DNA of 64,000 nt from Microglena sp. YARC (taxonomy: Eukaryota > Chlorophyta > Chlorophyceae > Chlamydomonadales > Chlamydomonadaceae). The DNA lies in the NCBI GenBank assembly GCA_022414725.1, contig CM039465.1, positions 2,321,214-2,385,213 on the forward strand, given 5' to 3'. Made by a program: the position numbers and the translations under genes. Below, in pieces: positions 26,401 to 35,563 of this stretch; position 1 is the stretch's first letter, and every line of letters starts with the position of its first letter. Under the pieces are notes generated by a model. That model was given only the letters and a program-made list of their open reading frames with translations, was not told where the DNA came from and did not search any database.

Positions 26401-27135
26401 AGAGAGGGGGGTCCAGGTAATCCTGGTGCTGGCTTTGGGGGAGGAGGGGGGGGGGGGAGAGAGGGGGGTCCAGGTAATCCTGGTGCTGGCTTTGGGGGAG
26501 GAGGAGGGGGGGGGGGGGGGGGGGGCTAAATACATGCAATGCAACTCTTCCAAATCAAAATCCAAACATTAAATAGCGCAGCATTGTAACATATCATACC
26601 TTATCGCCAACAAACTTAACGCCAACACGAACAACACTCTAACAAACGTAACGCCAACGCAAACAACACGCAAGCAAACGTAACGCCAACGCTGACAACA
26701 CTCCAACAAACTTAACGCCAACGCCAGCAACACGCCAACAACCCCCTGTTCCTGGCAATCACAGGTGGCCTTGCTGCCCCAGCTGCTCCATACGGTGTCT
26801 TTGGTGGCGGACTGGTGGCCCCTGCAACTGGGGGTGGCGGCTTTGCCTCGTTTGCATCACCAGCAGCGGGCGGCGGCGGCTTCGCCTCTGGGGGTGGCGG
26901 CTTCGCCTCGTTTGCATCACCAACAGCGGGCGGACTGGTGGCCCCTGCTTCTGGGGGTGGCGGCTTTGCCTCATTTGCATCACCAGCAGCGGGCGGCGGC
27001 GGCTTCGCCTCCTTCGCAGCGCCGGGAGCTGGAGGAGGCTTTGGAGCTTTGGCCTCGGGATCTGCTGCAGCTCCTGCATCAGGGATGCCTGCCCCCAGTG
27101 GGGGTAGCTCCTCCATGTGGGCTCCTAGAAAGTGA
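20466..27135 (+). CDS. Nup214-like FG nucleoporin, C-terminal half
   Basis: Four exons are supported: 20,466-21,012, 22,054-23,628, 25,001-26,350 and 26,765-27,135 (TGA stop). Every junction is phase 1 and splits a Gly codon (AG|GTACC to CACAG|GT, CCAG|GTGGGG to CCCCAG|GT, CCAG|GTAATC to CACAG|GT). They give 1,281 codons including the stop. Exon 1 begins with a helix (SELEDQLKLLEAELKASASG) followed by RHQPTLIYNTLNLQAEALRS, resembling the coiled-coil end of plant Nup214. Exon 2 has a long Asp/Glu stretch, a basic RRQSRSR patch, then seven ~40-residue repeats. Exons 2-4 carry FG motifs (PAFGAPG, SIFGAAS, GFGQ, GGGFASFA). The C-terminus ends in an aromatic-x-x-basic pair (MWAPRK), like plant Nup214 proteins. 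Nup214 sits on the cytoplasmic side of the nuclear pore and works with Nup88 in mRNA export. The N-terminal beta-propeller is not in this window. The first coding base of exon 1 is uncertain because family C repeats abut it. Another FG nucleoporin is possible. Confidence 0.75.
21067..21616 (+). other. Three extra copies of the nucleoporin exon-1 end
   Basis: The last ~110 bp of exon 1 (GLEPYSDIKGSSQQATPMPA) recurs at 21,067-21,177, 21,214-21,325 and 21,508-21,616 within the following intron. Each copy keeps an open frame (for example GLEPYSDIMGSSQQAIPMPA and GLEPYRDIGGNSQQAIPMPA). Each also keeps a donor at the same phase: AAAAG|GTACC in the first, CAGAG|GTACT and CAGAG|GTACC in the others. 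None has a strong pyrimidine-tract acceptor. They are either decaying exon duplicates or alternative exons. Confidence 0.7.
21627..21885. repeat. 32-bp AT-rich minisatellite in nucleoporin intron
   Basis: Seven to eight copies of AATGTATTGATTATATTTGT plus 12 further bases, period 32 bp, directly after the last exon-end duplicate. Confidence 0.9.
21895..22052. repeat. CA-rich tract before the FG exon acceptor
   Basis: Alternating ACACAC/CAAACA tract ending at the acceptor CCTGCACAG of the 22,054 exon. It takes the place of a normal pyrimidine tract. Confidence 0.8.
23629..24315. repeat. FG-exon-derived minisatellite in intron
   Basis: About 15-20 imperfect units of GGGTTTAGGGTTTGGGCTCC followed by AGGTACAGGTGGGG or AGGTTCATCTGCTCCC. 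The GGAGCTCCAGGTTCATCTGC portion matches the coding end of the exon that stops at 23,628 (GAPGSSAPAF), so this intron repeat contains exon sequence and repeated CCAG|GT donor-like sites. Includes a run of about 20 G at 24,205. Confidence 0.85.
24395..24995. repeat. (ACACACTCACTAACAC)n microsatellite
   Basis: Interleaved ACACACTAACACACACTCAC and ACACTCTAGCACACACTAAC units fill the rest of the intron up to the acceptor CCCACCCCAG at 25,000. Confidence 0.95.
26351..26530. repeat. G-rich repeat with reiterated splice donor
   Basis: After the exon end at 26,350 the sequence CCAGGTAATC recurs twice more (near 26,413 and 26,471), followed by GGTGCTGGCTTTGGGGGAGG and long G runs. Each is a copy of the donor junction. 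The frame stays open, encoding Gly-rich PGNPGAGFGGG. Confidence 0.8.
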
Positions 27136-27400
27136 TGGATGACGTTGTATGCATTACATGACAGTACATGATGCTAGAAAGTGATGAATGACATTGTATG
27201 CATTACATACAGTACATGATGCCTGTCCCATGTGGGGTTAGCTAGTCCATGTGGACTCCTAGAAAATGATGAATGATGTTGTAAGCATAACATACATTAC
27301 ATGCTTCTAGAAAGTGATGAATGACGTTGTATGCATTACATTCATTACATGATACTAGAAAGTGATGAATGACGTTGTATGCATTACATACATCACATTT
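27120..27400. repeat. 3'-UTR tandem repeat after nucleoporin stop
   Basis: Five imperfect copies of CTAGAAAGTGATGAATGACG followed by TTGTATGCATTACAT, beginning with the final CCTAGAAAGTGATG of the coding exon. A copy at 27,245 also includes the preceding CCATGTGGACTCC. Confidence 0.85.
27280..27284 (+). terminator. Possible TGTAA polyadenylation signal
   Basis: TGTAA lies about 145 bp after the nucleoporin stop. UGUAA is the usual poly(A) signal in chlorophycean algae. This is offered only because the lineage seems likely; no cleavage site is visible. Confidence 0.25.
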
Positions 27401-27403
27401 TTG

Positions 27404-27600
27404 TTTTAAGATTGTGAAAGGACTTTCACCCCAGGAGGTGGGTCTCCCAACACTAACCAGCGACACGGAGGATTCAGTTTGAATGGTGGTGCCACTCCTA
27501 CAAATGCAAAGTAGGCGCACTTAGGATTATATAATATTAATGAGGGACCTACTTTTTTTGTGAGAGATACCAACCCACGACCAAACGAACATTCACTTAT
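27404..27600 (-). repeat. A-tailed short interspersed repeat D, copy 1
   Basis: Shares TTTCACCCCAGGAGGTGGGT, ACCAGCGACACG, GGTGGTGCCACTCCTACAA, GCAAAGTAGGCGCACTT and GAGAGATACCAACCCACGAC with 29,213-29,400, and the first parts with 35,010-35,110. A T-rich run at the left edge reads as an A tail on the minus strand, so it may be a retroposed short element. This copy has a ~45-bp insert between the CGCACTT and GAGAGATACC blocks. A piece (CCCCTGTTGACCACGGC) recurs at 31,098. Confidence 0.6.
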
Positions 27601-27775
27601 ACCCCTGTTGACCACGGCCACATTGTTGTAGGCAGGCCAGTGTTGAGCCGAGTCAAGCCCCCAACGCAACTCCGGGGGGATCTTCCGACCATCCTCGTAT
27701 AAGTAATGATAAAGCCTGGTGGGGCGTGGTATTAAGGGAGCCCCTTCTTCCGGCGGAAGATAACGGGTAACCATA

Positions 27776-28105
27776 CTGAAATTGAAATTGAAGTTGTTAC
27801 ATCCGAGTAATACAGTTACTCACAGGACGTGATGTTAAGGACACCACAGCGTAAGCCGGAGATAGCTATAGTCACCGTAGGACCACCACATTGGGAAGAA
27901 TCACCGCCGATGCAAGCACCGTTGGCCACATTATGCCAGTGCACCGTACTACGGGGGTAACCAGGCTGCTATACCTGGACAAGGCTACCATGGCGGTTGA
28001 TAGCGACCGTGAACACTAAAGCACATCCTTAGGGATTTGAACCCTGCACCTTCTTGTGGTCTTGTTTCAACAAGCTCTACCATTGAGCCATTCTTCGAAA
28101 CGGAA
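27776..28105 (-). mobile_element. tRNA-derived SINE sharing the Dualen-like LINE 3' tail
   Basis: On the minus strand the head (28,100 down to about 28,030) reads as a tRNA-like polymerase III promoter: A box TGGCTCAATGG followed by TAGAGC, and B box GGTTCAAATCC. It does not fold as a clean tRNA. The body then runs to a 3' end of about 190 bp that matches 60,385-60,573 of the large LINE. Shared blocks include GCACTGGCAT, GGTGACTATAGCTA, CTCCGGCTTACGCT, GGTGTCCTTAAC, ACGTCCTGTGAGTAAC and GGATGTAACAA, ending in TTCAATTTCAATT. SINEs commonly borrow the 3' end of the LINE that mobilises them. Target duplications were not found. Confidence 0.75.
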
Positions 28106-28109
28106 TATG

Positions 28110-28750
28110 ATTTGTGCAATGTTATATATCCCAGAGTTACCATCCTCTTAAATGGATTTTATTAAAATGGAAACCGTCAAATGTGTAACGTCAGTTTATA
28201 TTCCTATATAAAAACGTCAAATGTAAACCGTCAATTTATAATAAACCCCCCCCAAAAACGTCAAATTTTGCAAGCGTTAAATTTTGCAAGCAGTACAGAA
28301 CCCAAGAGTTACCATCCTCATATGCATGCATCATCTGTAGGGAACGGCAACTAATATTAGAGTTTGAAAAACTAATAGTAACTAACATTATTATAGTGTC
28401 ATAATAATATTATTGTTTCAAATAAATTCAGAATTTTGATGAGACGGCTCGTCCGACTAATATTATCTAATATTATATAATATTAATTATTAACTAATAT
28501 TATATAACATGGCTGACTCCTAATCATCTGTGCATCAGGGTACTTCATTTTGTCAAATTGGTTAGCACCTCAAAGCGCACCAACGTCAAATTGGTCAGCG
28601 CAAAAAGCGAAAAAACTGCGCGCTGCGCCCACAGGGAGTTGAAAAAACTGCGCGAAACGCGCAGTGGGGCTCAAAAAGTGTGCGCAAAATCGCGCTGCCG
28701 AACGCGCTTTGTAGAACCTTGGTATGCGTCATCTGTGCATGGTAGCCTTT
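28110..28750. other. AT-rich intergenic sequence with short repeats
   Basis: No gene seen. AACGTCAAATGT and CCGTCAATTTATA motifs recur at 28,160-28,300. ATATTAT/TAATATTA runs occupy 28,350-28,510. 28,560-28,710 has reiterated GCGCAAAAAGCG-type words. Confidence 0.6.
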
Positions 28751-28754
28751 AATG

Positions 28755-28812
28755 TTTGCGGTCGCTGTCAACTGCCATGGTAGCACTGTCCAGGTACAGT
28801 AGCACCCCGTTC
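28755..28812 (+). repeat. SINE body fragment
   Basis: GCGGTCGCTGTCAACTGCCA and TGGTAGCACTGTCCAGGTA match the body of the SINE at 27,776-28,105 (CGGTCGCTATCAACCGCCAT), here on the plus strand and without the tRNA-like head. Confidence 0.55.
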
Positions 28813-29212
28813 TCTACCCCCTTAAGACAAGGCTCCCTTAATATTACGCCCCACCAGGCGTTCTCATTAAAATGCACCATCTGTTCATGTATGAAATATG
28901 AATGCATGTTCGTGTGTTGCAGTCTAGGGGCTAGTCTGTAGGAGCAGGGACAGCGGCCAGCTGAGTCAGACACGTATAGAATACTGATCTTCAGTGCTAC
29001 CTATCTGTCTGAGGAGGTAGCCGGAGGCTCACACCAAACTTCTTTGTGTGAACGTGAATGTAAACTCTATCCTTGAACATGCCTGTTTGTTCCCCTTCTA
29101 TTGACTTCCTTATTATCCATATCTGGTGTGAACCAGCCCCTCCATGTGGTCTCCTAGGAAGTGATGTGTGGTGTGGGGTACTAGGTATAAGGTGGGTTAC
29201 TAGGTCACAGAC

Positions 29213-29400
29213 ACCACCATTTTTTTTTAGTTGTGAAAGAATTTTCACCCCAGGAGGTGGGTCTCCCGACACAAACCAGCGACACGAAGAATTCAGTTCG
29301 AAGGGTGGTGCCACTCCTACAATATGCAAAGTAGGCGCACTTGAGAGATACCAACCCACGACAAAATTGTAGGGGGCCCTGGCGGGTCCCCTGGAGGTCG
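29213..29400 (-). repeat. A-tailed short interspersed repeat D, copy 2
   Basis: Second copy of the element at 27,404, with a T9 run at the left edge. It lacks the ~45-bp internal segment of copy 1: CGCACTT passes directly into GAGAGATACC. Confidence 0.6.
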
Positions 29401-31190
29401 GCCCCGGGGGTGGGGTACGATGGCTTCTGGGTTTGTAGATCAGTTGTTGGATGTTGAAAATGCGACAAAGTTGCCCACGTGGGTATGCCAAGGTGAAACG
29501 TCGTGCAGCGAGATACATTTGCTAATTGCAATTGCCAGCAACTTGAATGTTTGAAAGATTTAACCTAGATTGTCATGTTATGTTTTATGTCTGGGCTTGG
29601 TATCCAATGGTATGCTTGTACTGGTAAAACTTGGAGAACTGTGGGAGAGCCGTCATGTATATGTCATTTATTGTAGCAGGTGTGTGAAAGCAGTTGAGGC
29701 GGATGCCTTCTTTCTTCTGCTGTTTCTGATGGATGTGAAACATGGCTTCCGTGTGTCTACGATGAGAGCTTGTTAGTCAGCTGTTGTATTGGACATGCTC
29801 CAGGTCCCTAGATTGAGTCCACAGAACAGGAGGGAAACGGCAAAATGAAAACACCGCGTCTACAGTCCTCAACTGTTGGAACGAATGAGACGACTTGCTG
29901 CTTAAAATATAAGAGAGTTTGAGAAGGGGAACAGGGCGATAAATAGACGCAAAGAAAGAGCTTGTAGTGCTCTACCATAGAGGTACACAGTGCAATGGAC
30001 AACCATGATATGCACGTGTGACCTTGAGAACGGGTCCAGTACATGGACCCCACACGTATCTACCAAGCTGTTTCAACACTCCTCCCTGAAAGTCTATGTC
30101 ATTAGATCAACCAGTCCAGACTGGACACAATCCAGGTATAAAAAGTAGAGTAGCCAACACTAGAGACAGGATCCTTTAGACTAAAGGACTGTCACCTGAA
30201 TAGATAAGAAATGGGCAATAACGCAAGTCCCAAACTTAGTGAGGCCAAATCTAATGACAAAGTGTTTCAGTAAAGAGCGATCAACAAAAAAGGATAATAC
30301 TGAGTACCGAGGTGTATCATAACCAAGGTTGAGGTAAATGTAATTAGCAGCAGTCAGAACAAGTCACATATCAAAGGCACAGGGAAAACCCAACCATGAA
30401 GTATGCTCCTGTGGGTATCGCACGGGGTATCCTGGGGGTATCGCACCTGAGATCCTTACGCGAGGAGTGCTCTCCGGGGCAAGCTTTCGGCAGCAGGCTG
30501 GTTCCCAAAGTGCTCCATTCCGCAGGTACAGCAACTCCCAAGGAAGTTGAGAAGCGAAGTTGCTCTTCGACCATTGGAGTTGCTTTGCGGATATTGAACT
30601 TGCTTTCAGACTATTTAAACTGCTTTGCGACTATAGGACGTGCGGGGCTTTGCATGAACTGGTGTTGCAACTATTCAACTTGCCTCGCGAATTCAACGCA
30701 TGACAGAACAGACTACCATGCAAGGTACACGGGTGGGCAAACAATTCGCAGAGAAGTTGTGGCGCGATGTTGATTATTGGACTTCCGACCATGCAAACTG
30801 CTTTGCAAGTATCAAGCTACAAAACTTGCGTATACCGGGATAGCAACTGTTCATCGAGGACAGAGAAGTTACAGAGATGAAGGAGAAGAACGATAGAATC
30901 GAGCACGAGTCGCTTAGACTGCAGAATACTATTTTGACCGGCTTATTTGACCGGCGATCTTGGGAAACTTGAAGATTTGAAGATGTGGAAAAACAGCACG
31001 ATATCGCGCAAGTATCGCATAGGTCTGTCCCCCTAAGGGGGCCGACCAAAGCATAGGCCTGTCCCCCTAAGGGAGCCGACCAACGAACAGTCACCACTAC
31101 CCCTGTTGACCACGGCAGACAAGCCAATATAGGTGGCTTGGCCTCGTTTGCATTGGCAGCCCTTACATGGGGTCTCCTAAGAAGTGATAC
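29400..31190. other. Intergenic region, no gene recognised
   Basis: No convincing ORF or domain. 30,540-30,830 has a loose repeat of about 24 bp (GACTATTGAACTTGCTTTGC-like). 31,021-31,085 has a direct duplication (CATAGGTCTGTCCCCCTAAG and CATAGGCCTGTCCCCCTAAG). 31,135-31,185 resembles the nucleoporin last-exon end (GGCCTCGTTTGCAT, ATGGGGTCTCCTAAGAAGTG). Confidence 0.55.
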
Positions 31191-31308
31191 GTGTCATGAG
31201 AAATTTTTTTATTTAGGGGATTCTCACCCGAGGAGATGAGAAATAGGATAGGGCGATGCTCTCTTCCTCGAATCCTCAAATCCTGTAGCAAACCCGATAT
31301 ATATTGGT

Positions 31309-32177
31309 ACCCGAATGAAAAAAATCTCCAGATCTTTTGAAGAGGGATTAGCCCCATTAAAATGTCCGTCCGTTAGTTAGTTAGTCCGTGTGTCACAAAC
31401 CAAATTTTCAGGTTTTATGAAAAACATAAAAAATTGAACATTCTATATTTTTGATGAATTACAAGACTTATTTAAACCGGACAAATTCTGACCAGAGCCC
31501 ATACAAGCATCGAAATTCACGAAAAGGAGCTCAGCTTGGGCCAAATAGCTACAATTAACAGTTAACAATTTGATTTCAGGGTGTTTTGAGCTAACATTTC
31601 AAATTTGAACCACTTAAACATGTGCGCATACATAGGTTTGGGAGCAGAATTGTCGTCAAAAATTGGAGGCGAAACATGTAAGCATCACAATGGACGAAAC
31701 ATTCCCCTAGGGCACTTAAGCTATAATTAGCCCACGGACCCCACCTCAGGGCCGTGCGTGGGCAGGAGCGGGGGCCACCGGGCGGGGGCGGGGGCAGGGG
31801 CGGGGGCGGGGGGCACCGGGCGGGGGCAGGGGCAAGCCACGCCACCTGCCGCTGGTCAAAAACCCGTTCAGGAGGACGGGACATACCGTTCACGTCTGGG
31901 CTGGGCCGAAGCATGCAATATCTTGTACAAATCCCGTAAAATCAACCATACACCTGATTGGCCTCATTTTTCTTACGCCCTTCAAATTTTATCCTATTCG
32001 AATTGATACAATTTGAAGCAATTACATGCATTCAAATCACGTAAATTAAATTAAATGGAAAGGAATAAATCGAATTATAATAACACAACATTAAATACAA
32101 TTCAATTTAATTAATATAATACATTGAATTAAGGATTCGAATAATTTCATTCGGGACGCGCCTCCAGGCGCCCTTAA
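31309..32177. mobile_element. Non-autonomous element X, copy 1
   Basis: Matches 44,908-45,937 over its whole length, from ACCCGAATGAAAAAAATCTC to GGCGCCCTTAA. It has no coding capacity. The middle is a G-rich block (31,754-31,835) of GGGCGGGGGC repeats. The right third is AT-rich, ending with CATTCGGGACGCGCCTCCAG and a GCGCCT/AGGCGC hairpin. The 5' CCCGAATGAAA is inverted 20 bp from the 3' end. Relative to copy 2 it lacks ~185 bp. No target duplication is evident at this copy. Class unknown. Confidence 0.75.
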
Positions 32178-32283
32178 TAGGATATGAGAAATGCTGGAGG
32201 GGCTTCAGTAAATTGATATGTTGTCCATGCTGATGATGATCCAAAACAAAAAAAACTTAAAGTTGAACTTGATTACATGGCTT

Positions 32284-32515
32284 TTTTAGCTTCTTACCTC
32301 CGCCACTGTAAGTGGTTGAGATCTGGGTCCGGCTCTAAGGGGTTTAATACCTACGCCACCAAAACGGTGGTTGGGAGTTTGGTTTGTTTGTCCTCGACAC
32401 ACCCCTGATGTAATGGGGTTTTTGCTTTGTGGGTGCTTTTTCTTTTTGTTTAAAGCACAGAGTCTCATACACCCTCGCGGTGTCAAGTAGACTTTAACAT
32501 GTAATGTAATGTAAT
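32284..32515 (+). mobile_element. LINE-B 3'-UTR fragment (plus)
   Basis: Contains only the last ~230 bp of LINE-B (CTTCTTACCTCCGCCACTGT through CAAGTAGACTTTAACATG) and its (TAATG)n tail. It joins tail to tail with the minus-strand copy beginning at 32,516. Confidence 0.85.
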
Positions 32516-34235
32516 TACATTACATTACATTACATTACATGTTAAAGTCTACTTGACACCGCGAGGGTGTATGAGACTCTGTGCTTTAAACAAAAAGAAA
32601 AAGCACCCACAAAGCAAAAAACCCCATTACATCAGGGGTGTGTCGAGGACAAACAAACCAAACTCCCAACCACCGTTTTGGTGGCGTAGGTATTAAACCC
32701 CTTAGAGCAGGACCCAGATCTCAACCACTTACAGTGGCGGAGGTAAGAAGCTAACAAATGAGAAGTCTCAAGAAGAAAAAAAAGGGATAATAAATTACGG
32801 TGCCACTAAGCAGTCCAGGGCTTCCTGTCTTGCTCTTCTACAAGTAGAAAGATAGTCGGCTAGGTTGCTCCAAAAAGACTTAGTGCCATTTCCATTCATA
32901 AAGGTTCTGAATGTGGAATCGCAGAATTCCACATTCCATACGGTTAAGTCGGTATCCTCATGGACATGCCTATAAATATCTGTAAACAGATTCTGGTAGC
33001 GGAGGCGAATATCATTATAAAAAAGGGCACTCAAACATATGCATTTCATCCTCAGGTTTTTGGAACCCACACATTTGACAGTGTCTCATTGAGCGAGGGA
33101 TGTGTGCTCTATCCACCACCCTCATTCTTTCTGTGTTCAGCCAATGGGAACCCATTCTAAACTGTGCTATAGAACGAATCTGATCCTGCTTATGTAAGGC
33201 GGATGTAAAGGGAATCAAGCCATTCTCATCATTGCTGTTGGCTGCGAACCATTTTTGGTATCGGAGGCGTTTAAAGCCAACCCTTCTCTCATCAGGGATG
33301 TCTCTAACTGCATTGGTGTCACTTGGGTACTTAAACCTCCATGACTCAAAAACTTCAGACATAATACCTTCGACATCGACAGCCTCCAAAATGTTGATGT
33401 TTTTACTGGATCCTAGCTTGTGGAGAGCACAACGCAAGTCATGAACCCAGCCAGTGTTGGAGTCAAAAGATTCCTCAAGAGCCATTCTAATGAGATCCTC
33501 AGGTTCTTTATGTATGGTCTTGTTCCAGAAGCGCAAAGCTTGTTTAAGCCAAGCAAAACACAACGGGGTTCTACCCAGCTCTTCCATGATAATATTAGAT
33601 GTAGTAGATTGGCAAACACCCAACATTTGTTTAAGTATACCTCTATGCCATTTCTCACAAGCATGGTCATTTGAGATAAGTGTGTTGTTCAGAATAGAAG
33701 GAGCCCACACCTCACAGCCAAAATTCAGGATAGGTTGTACAAGAGAATCAAACAGGTGGGTGAGAATATCAATATTGTATATCTCCATAGTATGGCATCG
33801 CCTACGAAGCATGTGGTGTGCCTTTTGGGCCTTAGTGAGCATCCTAGAAAAAGCAGCTTTTGCACGATTGCTTGAGTCACCATCCACAAAGAGGGATCCC
33901 AAGTAGATAAAAGATAACTTTGTAGAAAGTTGTGCTCCATCATAGACAAATTTGTAATCAGGATCCATGCGGGCCTCATCACAGAATTGTTTGTTGAAAA
34001 CGACAATCTCAGTTTTCTTTATATTCACAGCCATCTTAGTAGCCTCGCAGAAATCTCTCAGGCAGTCAAGCATCGCTTGCATATCTGCCGGGGATTCTGC
34101 CATTATAGCTAGGTCATCAGCATAAAGTAACAGTTGCAGAATCTTTCCCCTAAGCTCAGCCCCTACATTTGGGAGCTTGGATTGGAGGAACGATTCAATT
34201 CTATCAATGAACAGACCGAATAGGAGTGGGGATAG
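32516..34235 (-). mobile_element. LINE-B, 5'-truncated non-LTR retrotransposon
   Basis: Minus-strand copy with (TAATG)n tail at 32,516, a 3' UTR to about 32,795, then the C-terminal half of an RT protein. It is truncated at 34,235 inside the conserved PLSPLLFGLF stretch of the RT. The truncation abuts a long (TAATG)n tract. Confidence 0.9.
32795..34235 (-). pseudogene. LINE-B reverse transcriptase, C-terminal part
   Basis: The reading frame begins in PLSPLLFGLF, passes the catalytic LLLYADDLAIM motif at about 34,110, and continues through the RT thumb and a long C-terminal region. It ends with a C-x2-C-x9-H-x4-C zinc knuckle (CQMCGFQKPEDEMHMFEC), typical of L1-group LINEs. The frame breaks after the knuckle, where a run of six T (minus strand) replaces the five T found in the copy at 36,531, and resumes as YNDIRLRYQNLF to a stop at 32,795. 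Endonuclease and N-terminal RT are missing, so this copy cannot be autonomous. Confidence 0.88.
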
Positions 34236-34506
34236 GGGGTAATGTAATGTAATGTAATGTAATGTAATGTAATGTAATGTAATGTAATGTAATGTAATGT
34301 AATGTAATGTATAATAGGGGGTAATGTAATGTAATGTAATAATAGGGGGTAATGTAATAATGTAATGTAATGTAATGTAATGTATGTATGTATGTAATGT
34401 GTGAATGTATGTATGTATGTAATGTATGTATGTATGTAATAATAGGGGGTAATGTAATGTAATGTATAATAGGGGGTAATGTAATGTAATGTAATGTAAT
34501 GTAATG
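34236..34506. repeat. (TAATG)n/(TATG)n tract
   Basis: Uninterrupted blocks of GTAATG are separated by AATAGGGGGTAATG and by a TGTATGTATG block. The repeat unit equals the LINE-B 3' tail, and the AGGGGG spacers resemble the LINE-B coding sequence at the truncation point, so the tract may come from slippage or repeated short insertions at this junction. Confidence 0.9.
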
Positions 34507-35009
34507 GCTCCAGCCTTTAAGGTTGCTCGCCGTCTTCGGAGTGTGCGTGATTTGGGATATTGTCACGTAACCACATAAATGTTGAACTACCCTGCTCCCT
34601 AGTGCAGATAATAATCTGAGGGTACGGGGCCACAGCCAAGAAACCTATCTATGGGGTTGTTAAACAGGCACACTTCCGGAGGTCATTGAATGCAGTGTCC
34701 CTACCGTCTTGAGGGTGACACTTACTATGTCTGCCATGGTGACTTACCCCAGCCGCGGCGTACGGGAGGGTCCCCTTAACACCACGCCACGCTTTTTTTA
34801 GTACTGGTATGTATACTAAGTCCATTTGGCGCAGTTGGCTACTCCTGGAGTGGAACCAGATTTTTTCAAATCCCTCTGAGAGTGTACTCTACTTATTTGT
34901 ATTTCACTTTCCCTTTTACAAATCCGAAGTAAAAAAATCGAACAGCCAGGAGTTGGACTTGCAGCTGTCTTTAAATTGTCTGCACCCATGCAAGGATGTC
35001 CTTCTATTT
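34507..35009. other. Intergenic, no gene recognised
   Basis: No ORF of interest. 34,730-34,800 (CCATGGTGACTTACCCCAGC and CCCCTTAACACCACGCC) loosely resembles repeat sequence near 27,700 and 28,810. Confidence 0.4.
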
Positions 35010-35110
35010 GTATTTGTACGCAAGGAATTTCACCCCAGGAGGTGGACCCCCAACCCAATTGAACGGCACCGAGGTGTCAGAACGAATGGTGTTGCCACTA
35101 CTGCAAAATA
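35010..35110 (-). repeat. Short interspersed repeat D, copy 3 (diverged)
   Basis: AATTTCACCCCAGGAGGTGG, GGCACCGAGG and TGGTGTTGCCACTACTGCAA match copies 1 and 2 with several changes. 35,111-35,334 between this repeat and the LTR shows no feature. Confidence 0.5.
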
Positions 35111-35334
35111 GTAATTAATTTGGCTCAAAAACCATACCGGTACCAAACACAGGATTCACATCCCGAATGCAGTGTAACCAACCCCTAACCTGGGTTTTGT
35201 GCGATTTTCGATCACAAACCTGGGTGGTGGATGTCCTAGGGGTGGTAGCACTTGTAGTAGCTAGCTGGATCTTGCCCCCTTGCCCTTCTACAACCCGAAT
35301 ATCGACTAAACGACTTCTGGCCCCTTTCGTATTA

Positions 35335-35563
35335 TGTTATTTACTGATTTATACATCAGTCTCTGAGTTGGCATAATGCACACCGGTACCTACTTCCTCC
35401 GGGACCTGTGTTGCCTGCCGCCAGGCCACAGGCTAGCTGTGGCCTGCACATGACTGCAGTACCTTGCAGTACACATCTATATTCTATATGATTGCTCCTG
35501 TTGCGCTTAATAGCATCTTCTCCTCTATGGAGCCTATGCCGTTGTAAAGAACTTACATCAAAA
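35335..35563 (+). repeat. Copia A 5' LTR (LTR1)
   Basis: 229 bp, from TGTTATTTACTGATTTATAC to ACTTACATCAAAA. Followed by GGTTATGTGCGCC where a primer-binding site is expected. Very close to the LTR at 61,001 (for example GGGACCTGTG against GGGACCCGTG). Confidence 0.92.

Noticed and set aside
28025..28098. Functional tRNA gene on the minus strand
   Set aside because: A and B boxes are present but the acceptor and anticodon stems do not pair well, and a SINE body follows.
31754..31939. Gly/Arg-rich small ORFs in the G-rich block
   Set aside because: They are read-throughs of the GGGCGGGGGC repeat in element X, not conserved in frame between the two copies.
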